A stretch of DNA of 41,062 nucleotides from Desulfobacula sp. (lineage in GTDB: Bacteria; Desulfobacterota; Desulfobacteria; Desulfobacterales; Desulfobacteraceae): NCBI RefSeq assembly GCF_021107415.1, contig NZ_JAIOSW010000045.1, positions 1 through 41,062 of the forward strand, in the 5' to 3' direction. The position numbers and the translations under genes were made by a program. The notes beneath the pieces are model-generated. The model made no database searches, had not been told where the DNA came from, and worked only from the letters and a program-made list of their open reading frames with translations. Every line of letters starts with the position of its first letter. Within the stretch, counting starts at the first letter, position 1. Shown here piece after piece: positions 6,924 to 16,456 of the stretch.

Positions 6924-8099
6924 GTGGTCACCCTTGAAAACATGGCGTATCTTGGGATAGGCTTTGGTGCAGGGGTGCTGGTCTGTGTCATTTTGGCAAA
7001 GTCAGGGGTTCTTCTTTTTTCAAAAAAGTTGAAAACCCTTTCCAATGAGGCGCTGTTTGATAATTCTGCCAGATTCATGGAACTTGCGGATAAGTATTTT
7101 TCTTCCTATGTGAAAGAAGCCAGGAAAGACTTTGATATTAAGGGAAATGAAATTTTAAGAACAATTGATCCCGTGAGAAAGACCCTTGATAAATATGAAA
7201 CCCATCTGAATATCATGGAAAAAGACAGAGAAAATGCCTATGGCTCCATCACGGAAAAGCTTCTGGAAATGGGGAGGCACCAGAATCTTCTGCACATTGA
7301 AACCGGAAATCTTGTTAAGGCATTAAGGGTTCCCCATGTCAGGGGGCGTTGGGGGGAAATCACCTTAAAAAGGGTTGCGGAACTGGCCGGGATGTCCGAG
7401 TATTGCGATTTTCAAGAACAGCTTTCAGCCGGTTCCGGTAAAGGGTCCATCAGGCCGGATATGGTGGTCACCCTGCCCGAGAACCGAAAAATCATTATTG
7501 ACTCAAAGGTTCCTTTAATGGCCTATCTGGATGCTTTGGAAGCACAAGGAGATAAACAAAAAGAAGAACGGATGAAAGATCATGGACGACAGGTTTTGAT
7601 GCATATCTCGAATTTGTCGTCAAAAAATTATTTTAAACATTTTTCTCCCACCCCTGAATTTGTGGTGCTGTTCATTCCCGGAGAGAATTTTTTCAGTGCA
7701 GCCCTGACCTATTATCCGGATTTGATTGAAAAAGGGATAGAAAAGGGAGTGATTCTTGCCACTCCCACCACGCTGATAGCACTTTTAAAGGCGGTTTCTT
7801 ATTCCTGGAAACAAAAGAAAAGTTATGAAAACGCAGAAGAGATTAGGAATCTCGGGGTGGAGTTATTTTCCAGGCTTTGCAGCATGACCGATAATATCAA
7901 CCTTCTTGGAAAAGATATTGAAAAATGTGTAACAACCTATAACAGGACAGTGGGTGGAATGGAGACAAGGGTCATGTCCACGGCTAAAAAACTGGACAGC
8001 CTGGAGGTTTCTTCCCAAACCATGGATGATTTACATGAAATAGATTATTCAAAAAGATTTACCAAAGAATTTAACAAACGGTATCAAGATGAAAAATAA
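6924..8099 (+). CDS. rmuC: DNA recombination protein RmuC family
   Basis: RmuC proteins limit recombination at inverted repeats and have a restriction-endonuclease-like fold. The 391-residue protein begins with a membrane anchor (about residues 7-30), followed by a charged helical region, then the core VRGRWGEITLKRVAELAGM, GSIRPDMVVTLPENRKIIID, SKVPLMAYLDALE, and TPEFVVLFIPGENFFSAAL. These are hallmark RmuC motifs. The start is GTG at 6924 or ATG at 6942; neither has a clear ribosome binding site, so coupling to moaC (4 bases upstream) is likely. Confidence 0.93.
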   Translation: MVTLENMAYLGIGFGAGVLVCVILAKSGVLLFSKKLKTLSNEALFDNSARFMELADKYFSSYVKEARKDFDIKGNEILRTIDPVRKTLDKYETHLNIMEKDRENAYGSITEKLLEMGRHQNLLHIETGNLVKALRVPHVRGRWGEITLKRVAELAGMSEYCDFQEQLSAGSGKGSIRPDMVVTLPENRKIIIDSKVPLMAYLDALEAQGDKQKEERMKDHGRQVLMHISNLSSKNYFKHFSPTPEFVVLFIPGENFFSAALTYYPDLIEKGIEKGVILATPTTLIALLKAVSYSWKQKKSYENAEEIRNLGVELFSRLCSMTDNINLLGKDIEKCVTTYNRTVGGMETRVMSTAKKLDSLEVSSQTMDDLHEIDYSKRFTKEFNKRYQDEK

Positions 8100-9306
8100 A
8101 ATGTCATTGAAATATATTTGGGTTTTGTCCTTTGTAATCATGGTCTGTTTTTTTTGCGGATGCCAACCAAAGATCAGAGAAGAAATTACACAATTTAGTT
8201 CCTTGAAAAAACTGAAATCTAAAAAACATCCTTTATTTATTGATAATCTGGATATTCAAGGTCTGACTATTTCTATTGATCACAGCCTTGAGTATTTTAA
8301 AAAGGTGCCTTTGGAAAGAAAATATCATTATGGAAAAGAGATATACACTGCTGCCCATATGATTACCTCTTTGGAAACCTTTAGGTCATTTTTGGAAAAA
8401 GAACCTTCCACAAAAGCATTGAACGAATTTATCAAATCCGGTTTTATTGTTTATGAGGCAGAAGGAAATGATGATGGCGACGTGCTGTTTACCGGGTATT
8501 TTGAACCGACCTATGAGGGCAGCTTTAAAAAGACGAGTGCATACCCGTATCCGGTTTATTCCAAGCCAGATGATTTGCTGGAAATTAATTTGTCAGTGTT
8601 TTCAGATGAGTATAAAGGTCACAAACGGTTGAAGGCCAGAGTTAATGATTCAACAAAGAGGGTGGTGCCATATTATTCACGAGAACAAATTAATGCTGCC
8701 AAAGATTTTCTCATACGATCAGAACCTGTTGTATGGCTGAAAAGCCGGGTAGACCGTTTTTTCCTTGAAATCCAGGGGTCGGGAAGAATTGACTTGGGCA
8801 AAGGGGAAATATTACGGGTTCACTATGCGGCAAGCAACGGGAACGCCTACCGATCCATTGGGCGATATCTGATCGATAAAAATGAGATCTTAAAAGAAAA
8901 TATGTCCATGCAGGCCATCAGAACATGGCTTGAACTGCATCCTCAAAGAGTGGATGAAGTTCTGCACTATAATGAGAGTTTTGTCTTTTTTCAGGAGGAA
9001 GAAGGCGGTCCTTATGGCAGCCTTGGCGTTGAAGTTACGGCCCTGCGTTCCATTGCCACGGACTCAAGATTGTTCCCTAAAGGAGCTCTGTGTTATATCC
9101 AGGCCCAATTGCCGGATAAAGTAAATATTAATCCTTTAAAGGAGTGGGAAAACGCCTCTTTCTTTGTATTGAACCAGGATACAGGCGGTGCCATTAAGGG
9201 GCTTGCAAGAGCGGATCTTTTTTGTGGGAACAATAATTATGCCCAATTTACCGCAGGTCATATGAATAAATATGGAAAATTATTTTTCCTTGTTTTAAAG
9301 CTATAG
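8089..9306 (+). CDS. mltA: Membrane-bound lytic murein transglycosylase A, lipoprotein
   Basis: MltA cleaves peptidoglycan glycan strands to 1,6-anhydromuropeptides at the outer membrane. A lipoprotein signal ends in FCGC near residue 25. The core has GDVLFTGYFEPTYEGS, WLKSRVDRFFLEIQGSGRI, ILRVHYAASNGNAYRSIGRY, and a C-terminal domain with FFVLNQDTGGAIKGLARADLF, containing the catalytic-type Asp. The 405-residue length is normal. The start overlaps the rmuC end by 11 bases; an alternative ATG exists at 8101. Confidence 0.94.
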   Translation: MKNKMSLKYIWVLSFVIMVCFFCGCQPKIREEITQFSSLKKLKSKKHPLFIDNLDIQGLTISIDHSLEYFKKVPLERKYHYGKEIYTAAHMITSLETFRSFLEKEPSTKALNEFIKSGFIVYEAEGNDDGDVLFTGYFEPTYEGSFKKTSAYPYPVYSKPDDLLEINLSVFSDEYKGHKRLKARVNDSTKRVVPYYSREQINAAKDFLIRSEPVVWLKSRVDRFFLEIQGSGRIDLGKGEILRVHYAASNGNAYRSIGRYLIDKNEILKENMSMQAIRTWLELHPQRVDEVLHYNESFVFFQEEEGGPYGSLGVEVTALRSIATDSRLFPKGALCYIQAQLPDKVNINPLKEWENASFFVLNQDTGGAIKGLARADLFCGNNNYAQFTAGHMNKYGKLFFLVLKL

Positions 9307-9422
9307 CCGCCAAAAAAAATCATTTTCATTTAATAATTTTCAATACAGCAATCTTTTAGCAAACAATATCTCAACCCATTCAACATCGTCTGGATATTGA
9401 TGAAGTAGTTAATGTATCAATA

Positions 9423-10736
9423 CTAAATTGAAAACTGGTTATAGATAAACCCTGCGGCATACAGGGGTAGAGTTGATATTTTTTCATAATCTGCAAAATT
9501 TTCATGGGATACCCTGAGCCCGCGCTTGATATTTCTTTCTTTCATGAATATATGCAGACTTTGCATCTGACCCCTTGTTCCAGCTTTTACTTCAATGGGA
9601 ATTATTGTATTATTTTTAGAAATTACATAATCTATTTCAGCATTGCTTGAACGACTTTCCCTGTGCCAATAATATAATTCAGGTGTTGAATATGATGGCC
9701 ATGACCGGATGATTTCAAGTCCTGCAACTATTTCAGCAAGGTTTCCTTTATTAATAATAGATTGAAAATCAGCAATAATATGGTCAGACAAACTAAGTCC
9801 CTGAAGCCTTTGATATACTCCTGAATCAAACATGAGCACTTTAAATTTTTTTATATTTATCTGGGCTCCTAGAGGTACTCCCCGGGCTGAAGTGTGAAAG
9901 ATTTTATAGGCAAGTCCTGCCTGCACTAAAAGGTCAAGGGCGAGTTTGCATTTTTTATGATTTTCTCCTGATTCTATGTTCGAATATTTAAATTTCATTC
10001 CCGCCTGCATGGCAATGGAATGGAAGACTTCTTTTAATAAAATCACAGGCGCTTTTTTATTATACTTTGCAAAATCATCGTTTAATGAAGTAATAAGAAC
10101 ATCAATCAACTCCTGGCATCTTTTCAGATTCTTTTTATCAATATAATTATTTACAACTTCCGGCATTCCTCCTATAATCTGGAAAATCTTGAGTTTTTCA
10201 AGAATTTTATCATGAAGAACTGAATCCAGAGGTCCTGAAGAAGAAGATATTAAGTTCACAACCCTGTCTTCGCCCGAAGCTGACAAGAATTCAATAAACG
10301 ACATTGGATACATAAAAAGAGATTTAATTCTGCCAACACCAAATGAAGGAATCTGAGAAAGTGCAAATTCAATAAGTGAACCTGCTGCAACAACATGCAG
10401 CTCTGGCATTTTTTCATGGAAAAACCTCAGGGATCTTATGGCGTTCAGGCAGGACTGAATTTCATCAAAAAATAAAAGAGTTTTACCTGGAATAATATCA
10501 ATATTATAATAAATAGATAATTTTTCACAGATACCAATTGGATTAAGAGATTTTTCAAACACTGATGAAATATCAGGCTCTTCTTCAAAATTGACTTCAA
10601 GAAAAAAATCAAACTCTTTGCCTAACTTTCTTATAGAATAGGTTTTTCCAATTTGGCGTGCGCCCCGGATCAGCAGAATTTTTCTTTTATCGGTTTTTTT
10701 CCATTTTTGCAGTTCTTTATTGATTTGTCTTTTCAT
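9423..10736 (-). CDS. AAA ATPase with DUF4143 C-terminal domain
   Basis: A 437-residue protein of the common DUF4143 ATPase family, whose cellular role is not settled. It has P-loop GARQIGKT (25-32), Walker B KTLLFFDEIQ, and an AAGSLIEFALS sensor-like segment. The C-terminal half has YYWHRESRSSNAEIDYVI followed by IPIEVKAG, an Asp...Glu-x-Lys arrangement like PD-(D/E)XK nucleases. It stands alone on the minus strand, divergent from the SNF2 helicase, with three direct repeats in the gap. Members are often found in accessory DNA. Substrate unknown. Confidence 0.88.
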   Translation of the reverse strand: MKRQINKELQKWKKTDKRKILLIRGARQIGKTYSIRKLGKEFDFFLEVNFEEEPDISSVFEKSLNPIGICEKLSIYYNIDIIPGKTLLFFDEIQSCLNAIRSLRFFHEKMPELHVVAAGSLIEFALSQIPSFGVGRIKSLFMYPMSFIEFLSASGEDRVVNLISSSSGPLDSVLHDKILEKLKIFQIIGGMPEVVNNYIDKKNLKRCQELIDVLITSLNDDFAKYNKKAPVILLKEVFHSIAMQAGMKFKYSNIESGENHKKCKLALDLLVQAGLAYKIFHTSARGVPLGAQINIKKFKVLMFDSGVYQRLQGLSLSDHIIADFQSIINKGNLAEIVAGLEIIRSWPSYSTPELYYWHRESRSSNAEIDYVISKNNTIIPIEVKAGTRGQMQSLHIFMKERNIKRGLRVSHENFADYEKISTLPLYAAGFIYNQFSI

Positions 10737-10768
10737 TTGCTTTCCAGTAATGCTGTTTTATTGAGTTA

Positions 10769-10851
10769 ACAAAAATACAAGCCTGAGAATACCATATTTT
10801 GACAAAAATACAAGCCTGAAAAATTCAATTTTGACAAAAAATCAAATCTGA
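10769..10851. repeat. Three spaced direct repeats in a divergent promoter region
   Basis: ACAAAAATACAAGCCTGA occurs at 10769-10786 and 10802-10819, with a degenerate copy ACAAAAAATCAAATCTGA at 10834-10851. Spacing is 33 and 32 bases, about three helical turns. The second and third copies follow TTG, giving TTGACA at 10799-10804 and 10831-10836, which may act as -35 elements. It lies between the DUF4143 gene and the helicase. Spacers of 14-15 bases are too short for CRISPR. An operator is the likeliest reading. The rest of 10737-10984 shows no gene. Confidence 0.7.
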
Positions 10852-10984
10852 GTGAATCCAAACTACTGTATCTCCAAGGATAATACTTGATCATACTATT
10901 CCTTGTCTGATAAAGAAAACTTTATGGATACAAGACAAAAAGGTGATTTGCAAACCTGCGAATTGACTTATAAATAGGGAAACG

Positions 10985-13627
10985 ATGAAAGAGCTTGTAG
11001 TTGATATCATGCCTTCTCATGATCTTATATTAACTTGGGAAAACTCAGGAGAACGGCTGGGGAAAAAGCAGCTGGCATTAAATCGGGAAATCTATAATCA
11101 ATATAATGAAAGCGATAAAAACTGGCTTTTTTTTCTGGGTTGTTCCGACAATAAAATACCCCTGTCCCCTTCTTTTAACTTCTGGAGGGCTCTGGCACAA
11201 ACATTTATTGAGAAACTCAAAAAATATTCTGACATTGAAACGGTTCGACACAAAGTAAAAGTCACTTTTTTTGCTGAAGAATTAGTTAGTCTCATTGATG
11301 CCGCCCCTCTTATGACCGGGATGGAATACCTTTGTATGGATCTTTTAACTGAGGTGTGGAAAGATCTGAATCAACTTTTTTCTCAAAAAATCAAACTATT
11401 TTCCGGAGATGTAAAGAATTTTTTTCATGAATACAGCCCCCATATCCATCTGGCTGGCAGGGTCTATTTTCATCTTGTGGAAAATAAGGATGAAAATTTT
11501 CCATTTCAGTTTCTTGCAACTTATGCCGCAAAATCAAAAGGCTCTCTAAAGCATCGGCCTCTTCAATATGCACTGGAAGAATACAAAGGAAAGCAGGATC
11601 AGTTATTGGAGTTACTCACCACAGTCCACTCTGCTGCAAAAAACAGTGAACTTTTAAAAGGACTTCTTGATACAGGTGAATTATTTCATCACCTTGCCTG
11701 GGATACGGAAGAGGCCTATGAGTTTTTACAACAACTCCATACGTTTGAGTATTGCGGCATCATCTGCCGTATTCCTGACTGGTGGAAAAAAAGCGGGTCC
11801 AAGCCTGTAGTTAAAATCAAACTTGGAACCAAAAAACCATCCTTTGTCGGGATGAATTCCCTGCTTGATTTTCAGGCTGATATTTTTTTTGGTGATGATC
11901 CTATTTCTTTAGAAGAGGCTCAAAAACTCCTTGCCCAGAGTAGCGGTCTTGCAAGGATTAAAAACCGTTGGATCGAAGTTGATAAAGATAGACTTCAAAA
12001 TATTCTTAAAGCCTATGAAAAGGCTATGGGCATGAAAAATAATACCGGCCTTACTATCAAAGAAGCACTTCAATTACAGCTTCATCCTGAAAAACTGTCA
12101 TCTCCCGAATATGAAACAGATTTGGAAATATCAAACGGAAAATGGTTTGAAAGCATTATTAAAAAATTGAACAAACCCGAGCTTGTAATCTGTACAGATC
12201 CTGCTGAAGGTTTTTTAGCAATTCTCAGAAAATATCAGAGAAAAGGACTAAACTGGCTGTTATTTCTCGATTCTCTTGGATTTGGTGCATGCCTTGCAGA
12301 TGACATGGGCCTTGGCAAAACAATCCAGGTTCTTGGATTTTTAAGCATTTTAAAACTTAAAGACCCTGATAAAATATCTTTGCTCATTCTTCCTGCATCA
12401 CTTATTTCAAATTGGGAAAACGAGATAAAACGATTCCTTCCCAATCTAAAATATTATATAGCCCATCCCGGATACACCAAAAAAAATGCAGATAAAAACC
12501 CTGATCTGAAAAATTTCAATCTTGTTATTACAACCTATGCAATGGTGCAGCGTCACAAATGGATGGAAAAAATCACCTGGAGGTGCCTGATCCTGGACGA
12601 AGCTCAAGCCATTAAAAATCCGGGTACCCGGCAATCAAAACATGTAAAAAAACTTAAAGCAGACACAAAGATAACCATGACGGGCACTCCTATAGAAAAC
12701 AGCTTAGTTGATCTATGGTCTCTGTTTGATTTTCTTAATCCCGGTCTTTTAGGAACTGCCAGAGAATTTAAGAGCTTTTCATCCCGATTAAAAAAAGAAC
12801 CTTCAGGATACAAAAATTTAAAAAAAATTATTGCCCCTTTTATCCTCAGACGGATGAAAACCGACAAAGCAATTGCCCCTGATCTTCCAGAAAAAGTTGA
12901 GATGAAAACTTTTCCGGAACTTAGTAAAAAACAAGTGGTTTTGTACACAGATTTTGTTGAAGAATTAAAAGATCGTCTTGTTGAAGCGGAACAGGGCATT
13001 CAAAGAAAAGGACTTATCCTTTCATCTTTGATAAAATTTAAACAAATCTGCAACCACCCTGACCAATATCTTGGAACCGAAGGGTTTAATCCTGAAGAAA
13101 GCGGAAAATTTATTCGCCTAGGTGAGTTGTGCGAAACCATCTATGCAAAAAGGGAAAGAGTGCTGGTATTTACTCAGTTCAAGGAGATGATAGACCCCAT
13201 TTTTAATTTTCTTGAAACTGTTTTTCATCACAAAGGATGCATTATTCACGGCAGTCTTACTGTTAAAAAAAGAAAACAAGAGATTGAACGATTTCAGAAA
13301 AAAGATTATGTTCCTTTTATAGTGCTCTCGATTAAAGCTGGAGGTGTAGGTTTGAATCTTACCCGTGCAAACCATGTAATACACTTTGACAGATGGTGGA
13401 ATCCTGCTGTTGAAGACCAGGCCACGGACAGGGTTTTTCGTATTGGTCAGAAAAAAAATGTTCTGGTACACAAATTTATAACAAAAGGGACAATAGAAGA
13501 TAAAATCGATATGATGATTGAAAACAAAAAAGAACTTTCTGAAAAAATAATTCCAGATTCACAGGCCACCTTAATAACGGAAATGGATAACAACCAGTTA
13601 ATGGATATGTTTAAACTTAAAATATGA
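10985..13627 (+). CDS. SNF2/HepA-type DNA translocase
   Basis: An 880-residue SWI2/SNF2-family ATPase, predicted to translocate on duplex DNA or remodel protein-DNA complexes. Residues 1 to about 400 form the family's poorly understood N-terminal region. The motor follows: ACLADDMGLGKTIQVLGF (motif I), LILDEAQAIKNPGT (motif II), MTGTPIENS (III), VFTQFKEM, IHGSLTVKKR, and SIKAGGVGLNLTRANHVIHF with DRWWNPAVEDQATDRVFRIGQ (V-VI). AGGGA precedes the ATG. The SWIM zinc-finger gene starts 16 bases after its stop. SNF2-SWIM neighbour pairs are a known bacterial arrangement with unknown function. Confidence 0.95.
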   Translation: MKELVVDIMPSHDLILTWENSGERLGKKQLALNREIYNQYNESDKNWLFFLGCSDNKIPLSPSFNFWRALAQTFIEKLKKYSDIETVRHKVKVTFFAEELVSLIDAAPLMTGMEYLCMDLLTEVWKDLNQLFSQKIKLFSGDVKNFFHEYSPHIHLAGRVYFHLVENKDENFPFQFLATYAAKSKGSLKHRPLQYALEEYKGKQDQLLELLTTVHSAAKNSELLKGLLDTGELFHHLAWDTEEAYEFLQQLHTFEYCGIICRIPDWWKKSGSKPVVKIKLGTKKPSFVGMNSLLDFQADIFFGDDPISLEEAQKLLAQSSGLARIKNRWIEVDKDRLQNILKAYEKAMGMKNNTGLTIKEALQLQLHPEKLSSPEYETDLEISNGKWFESIIKKLNKPELVICTDPAEGFLAILRKYQRKGLNWLLFLDSLGFGACLADDMGLGKTIQVLGFLSILKLKDPDKISLLILPASLISNWENEIKRFLPNLKYYIAHPGYTKKNADKNPDLKNFNLVITTYAMVQRHKWMEKITWRCLILDEAQAIKNPGTRQSKHVKKLKADTKITMTGTPIENSLVDLWSLFDFLNPGLLGTAREFKSFSSRLKKEPSGYKNLKKIIAPFILRRMKTDKAIAPDLPEKVEMKTFPELSKKQVVLYTDFVEELKDRLVEAEQGIQRKGLILSSLIKFKQICNHPDQYLGTEGFNPEESGKFIRLGELCETIYAKRERVLVFTQFKEMIDPIFNFLETVFHHKGCIIHGSLTVKKRKQEIERFQKKDYVPFIVLSIKAGGVGLNLTRANHVIHFDRWWNPAVEDQATDRVFRIGQKKNVLVHKFITKGTIEDKIDMMIENKKELSEKIIPDSQATLITEMDNNQLMDMFKLKI

Positions 13628-13643
13628 CAATTGATGAGGCAAT

Positions 13644-14648
13644 ATGGGTCGTTACTCTTATAGATTTCCAAAATATGTCAGTGTAGCTGAAAAAAAAGCA
13701 AAAGCTGAAAAAAAAATTAAACAGCTCAAAAAAAAGAACCCAGCCATCTCGCCGATTTATGTAAAAGGCAATAAACTTGCAGAATCATGGTGGGGTATTT
13801 CCTGGAATAAAAATCTTGAAAGCTATGCAGATTACAGTAATCGGATTGGAAGAGGCCGTTCTTATGTTCGCCATGGTGCTGTGCTTGACCTTAAAATAAA
13901 ACCGGGGAAAATCATATCTCTTGTTCAGGGTGCTGTTTCAAAGCCATATACTATTGAGATTACAATCAAAAAAATCAAAAAATTCACCTGGAAAAATATA
14001 ATTAAAAAATGCCAGGGAAAGATAAACTCCTTGAATGCCCTTCTTGACGGCAAACTGCCTGAATCAATGATAAATATTCTGACCAGTAAGGACGAAGGGA
14101 TCTTTCCTTCCCCGGACGAAATAGAATTTAACTGTTCATGTCCTGACTGGGCATACATGTGCAAACATATTGCTGCAACTCTCTATGGTGTCGGAACCCG
14201 GCTTGACAAAACTCCGGCCCTGTTTTTTACTCTGCGGGGCGTTAATATGGATAATCTGGTCTCCATGGCTATCCAAAAAGAAACAGATCAACTCATTCAA
14301 AAATCTAAAATTAAAAAATCCAAAAGAATTATCTCCGACGCAGATCTTTCATCAACATTCGGAATTGATTTTGACGACTCTCCCATGTCTGCTATCACCA
14401 AACCTTTGGTTCCCATGAAAAAACGATCACCCAAAAATTCCACTAAACCAGACATGACCTCATATGAAACTATTGTCCGAATAATTTCAAGAAGAACAGT
14501 CAATCCAATTGATTTCAAAGAGATAAAAAAAAGAACCGAATTTGATGATATCTTAATAAGAAATATTATAGCACGAGCAAAAAAAAGGGGGGCGATCAAG
14601 AATAAAGGCCGTGGTTTATATATTAAGGATCAAAGGAATCCATCCTGA
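13644..14648 (+). CDS. SWIM zinc-finger protein paired with SNF2 helicase
   Basis: A 334-residue basic protein. The SWIM motif (CxCx(n)CxH) is visible as FNCSCPDWAYMCKHIAATL around residues 163-181. The N-terminal part (GRYSYRFPKYVSVAEKKAKA, AESWWGISWNKNLESYADY) is typical of SWIM partners of SNF2 proteins. A Lys-rich linker leads to a C-terminal helix-turn-helix-like segment, from FKEIKKRTEFDDILIRNII to GAIKNKGRGLYIKD. It probably binds DNA and recruits or controls the helicase encoded just upstream. Confidence 0.9.
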   Translation: MGRYSYRFPKYVSVAEKKAKAEKKIKQLKKKNPAISPIYVKGNKLAESWWGISWNKNLESYADYSNRIGRGRSYVRHGAVLDLKIKPGKIISLVQGAVSKPYTIEITIKKIKKFTWKNIIKKCQGKINSLNALLDGKLPESMINILTSKDEGIFPSPDEIEFNCSCPDWAYMCKHIAATLYGVGTRLDKTPALFFTLRGVNMDNLVSMAIQKETDQLIQKSKIKKSKRIISDADLSSTFGIDFDDSPMSAITKPLVPMKKRSPKNSTKPDMTSYETIVRIISRRTVNPIDFKEIKKRTEFDDILIRNIIARAKKRGAIKNKGRGLYIKDQRNPS

Positions 14649-14709
14649 CGTTGGTCAACAAGCGAAGTTCTTCAATAATAGTTAAAGTAGAATTTTATAT
14701 TTTAAAACC

Positions 14710-15765
14710 CTAAATCCATTCAACATTATTTGAGTGAAACTTGAGGATGACTTTTTTACCTGGATAGAGATTATTGTTGCTGATTTGATCAGTAGTAAGC
14801 CTGAGAATAAAAGCAAGATTGTGGACAGAAATGGTCGCCATGATTATTCCTTTTTTCTTTTCTAAAAGCATGGAAACGATATGACCGGACAATTGGTTAA
14901 GAAGGCCGTTATCCGGTTGTTTTTCAAGGGAAATAGAGATATTTTTTTTTCTGATAACGGCGGTGGTGCATGTCTTTTTACCTAGGGCTTTTAGAGTGAT
15001 GATCTGTCCGTCATCAAGTTTTTTTACAAAGGTTTTTCCATCCAAATTTATACCCGATTTTACACCCGATTTTATAAAGGGCCCTGTGATAATATTTTCC
15101 AGGCCTGTGGAAAAGATATTCCCTTTAAAGATGGAAAGCTGTCTGTCACTGATGGAGTAAAGCCATTGCAAATCATGGCTTGCAATGACAAGGGTGGCAC
15201 CCCAATTATCCCTGGCTTTTAAAGATGCCTTACGGATCAGTCCGGCACTTTCAGTGTCAACACTTGCAATGGGTTCGTCAAGGAGCAGGACTTCGGGTTT
15301 TAAGATCAGCCTGGCAGCCATGGCAACCCTTTGGGCTTCTCCACCTGACAATTCATGCCATTTTCTTACAGCAAATTTTTGATCATCAAGTCCGACAGTT
15401 AAAAGTGCTTTTTTTACCCTTTCGTTAAGAAGGGTTTTATCTTTCCTGATTTTCAGACCATAGGCAATATTTTCAAAAACTGTTCGTTTTAATAGATAGG
15501 GTTTTTGGGTGAGAAGGGTCACCTTTGACCGGATGGTCGGTGAAAAGGGAAGCTCTATTCGCCCTTTATAAAAGATGTGGCCCCGGGTTGGTTTTTGGGC
15601 AAAGGCTAACAGTTTTAAAAGTGTGCTTTTCCCGCTGCCGTTTGGCCCGATAAGACCTGTAATTGATCCTCTTTCGATTTTAAGGTCAGCAATATCCAGC
15701 ACTTTTGTGTTTCCATAATAGTGTTGGATATCCTTTAAGTGGTATATAATTTCTTTTTTGGTCAT
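14710..15765 (-). CDS. tupC: Tungstate ABC transporter ATP-binding protein
   Basis: The ATPase of a tungstate importer. Walker A is GLIGPNGSGKSTLLK, the signature is ELSGGEAQRVAMAARL, and Walker B is VLLLDEPIASVDTES. At 351 residues it has an extra C-terminal domain with a TOBE/MOP-like LNQLSGHIVSM and LLEKKKGIIMATI pattern, which may bind oxyanion. Its start overlaps the tupB stop by 4 bases. An in-frame 12-base tandem repeat (15050-15073) gives KSGVKSGI. Tungstate rather than molybdate is favoured by the TupA sequence. Confidence 0.9.
   Translation of the reverse strand: MTKKEIIYHLKDIQHYYGNTKVLDIADLKIERGSITGLIGPNGSGKSTLLKLLAFAQKPTRGHIFYKGRIELPFSPTIRSKVTLLTQKPYLLKRTVFENIAYGLKIRKDKTLLNERVKKALLTVGLDDQKFAVRKWHELSGGEAQRVAMAARLILKPEVLLLDEPIASVDTESAGLIRKASLKARDNWGATLVIASHDLQWLYSISDRQLSIFKGNIFSTGLENIITGPFIKSGVKSGINLDGKTFVKKLDDGQIITLKALGKKTCTTAVIRKKNISISLEKQPDNGLLNQLSGHIVSMLLEKKKGIIMATISVHNLAFILRLTTDQISNNNLYPGKKVILKFHSNNVEWI
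15050..15073. repeat. In-frame 12-bp tandem repeat inside tupC
   Basis: ATACCCGATTTT (15050-15061) is followed by ACACCCGATTTT (15062-15073), one base different. Read on the minus strand the units encode the repeated KSG(V/I) in the linker between the ATPase and the C-terminal domain, so the frame is kept and the protein probably tolerates it. Confidence 0.75.
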
Positions 15766-16448
15766 TGTTTCCTTAAAAAAGACAGAGACAGGTTTACAAT
15801 AAAGGCAATCATGATCAAAACAAGACCCAGGGCAATACCATCTGCAAACAGGCCCTTGTTTGTTTCAAGGGCAATGGCTGTGGTAATTGTTCTGGTATGG
15901 TACTTAATATTGCCGCCGACCATCATTGATATGCCGACTTCGGTTAACACCCGGCCATAGGCTGTGACCGCTGCTGCCAGAATGCCGAACCTGACTTCCC
16001 AGAGACAGGTGGCAATGATATGGCGTTTTCCTGCGCCAAGGGTGACAAGGGTTATCTTGAGGTCATGATCAATATTTTCAATGGTAGAGGCAGTGATAGC
16101 TGTTACTATTGGGAAGGCAAGGATCGTCTGGCCTATTGCAATCCCTGTCAGGGTGAAAAGTAATCCCAGCTCGCCCATGGGTCCCTGCCGGGAAATAAAG
16201 GCATAAACCATAAGACCGATGAAAACAGTTGGAAGGGCAAGCATGGTATCCAGAATTGTTCTTAAATGCTTTTTCCCTTTAAAGTCAAAGTATCCGAGAA
16301 GAAACCCACACGGCAACCCTGCTCCAATGCTTAAGAGCATGGAGCAGGTGGATACTTTTAAGGTTGCCCAGACAGCCGTCCAGGTTGAAGCGTCGCCGCC
16401 TATCAGAAGCTCAATGGCTTTGATAAAGCCTGCAACAATAAAATCCAT
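15762..16448 (-). CDS. tupB: Tungstate ABC transporter permease
   Basis: A 228-residue inner-membrane permease with about five to six hydrophobic segments. The family pattern STCSMLLSIGAGLPCGFLLG leads into the segment LALPTVFIGLMVYAF. The ABC-interaction loop is KITLVTLGAGKRHIIATCLW, followed by RVLTEVGISMMVGGN. It starts 8 bases after tupA ends and overlaps tupC, so the three form one operon. Confidence 0.93.
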   Translation of the reverse strand: MDFIVAGFIKAIELLIGGDASTWTAVWATLKVSTCSMLLSIGAGLPCGFLLGYFDFKGKKHLRTILDTMLALPTVFIGLMVYAFISRQGPMGELGLLFTLTGIAIGQTILAFPIVTAITASTIENIDHDLKITLVTLGAGKRHIIATCLWEVRFGILAAAVTAYGRVLTEVGISMMVGGNIKYHTRTITTAIALETNKGLFADGIALGLVLIMIAFIVNLSLSFLRKQ

Positions 16449-16456
16449 ATAATCCT

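Noticed and set aside
10769..10851. CRISPR-like repeat array
   Set aside because: Repeats are only 18 bases with 14-15-base spacers, the third copy is degenerate, and no cas gene is present.
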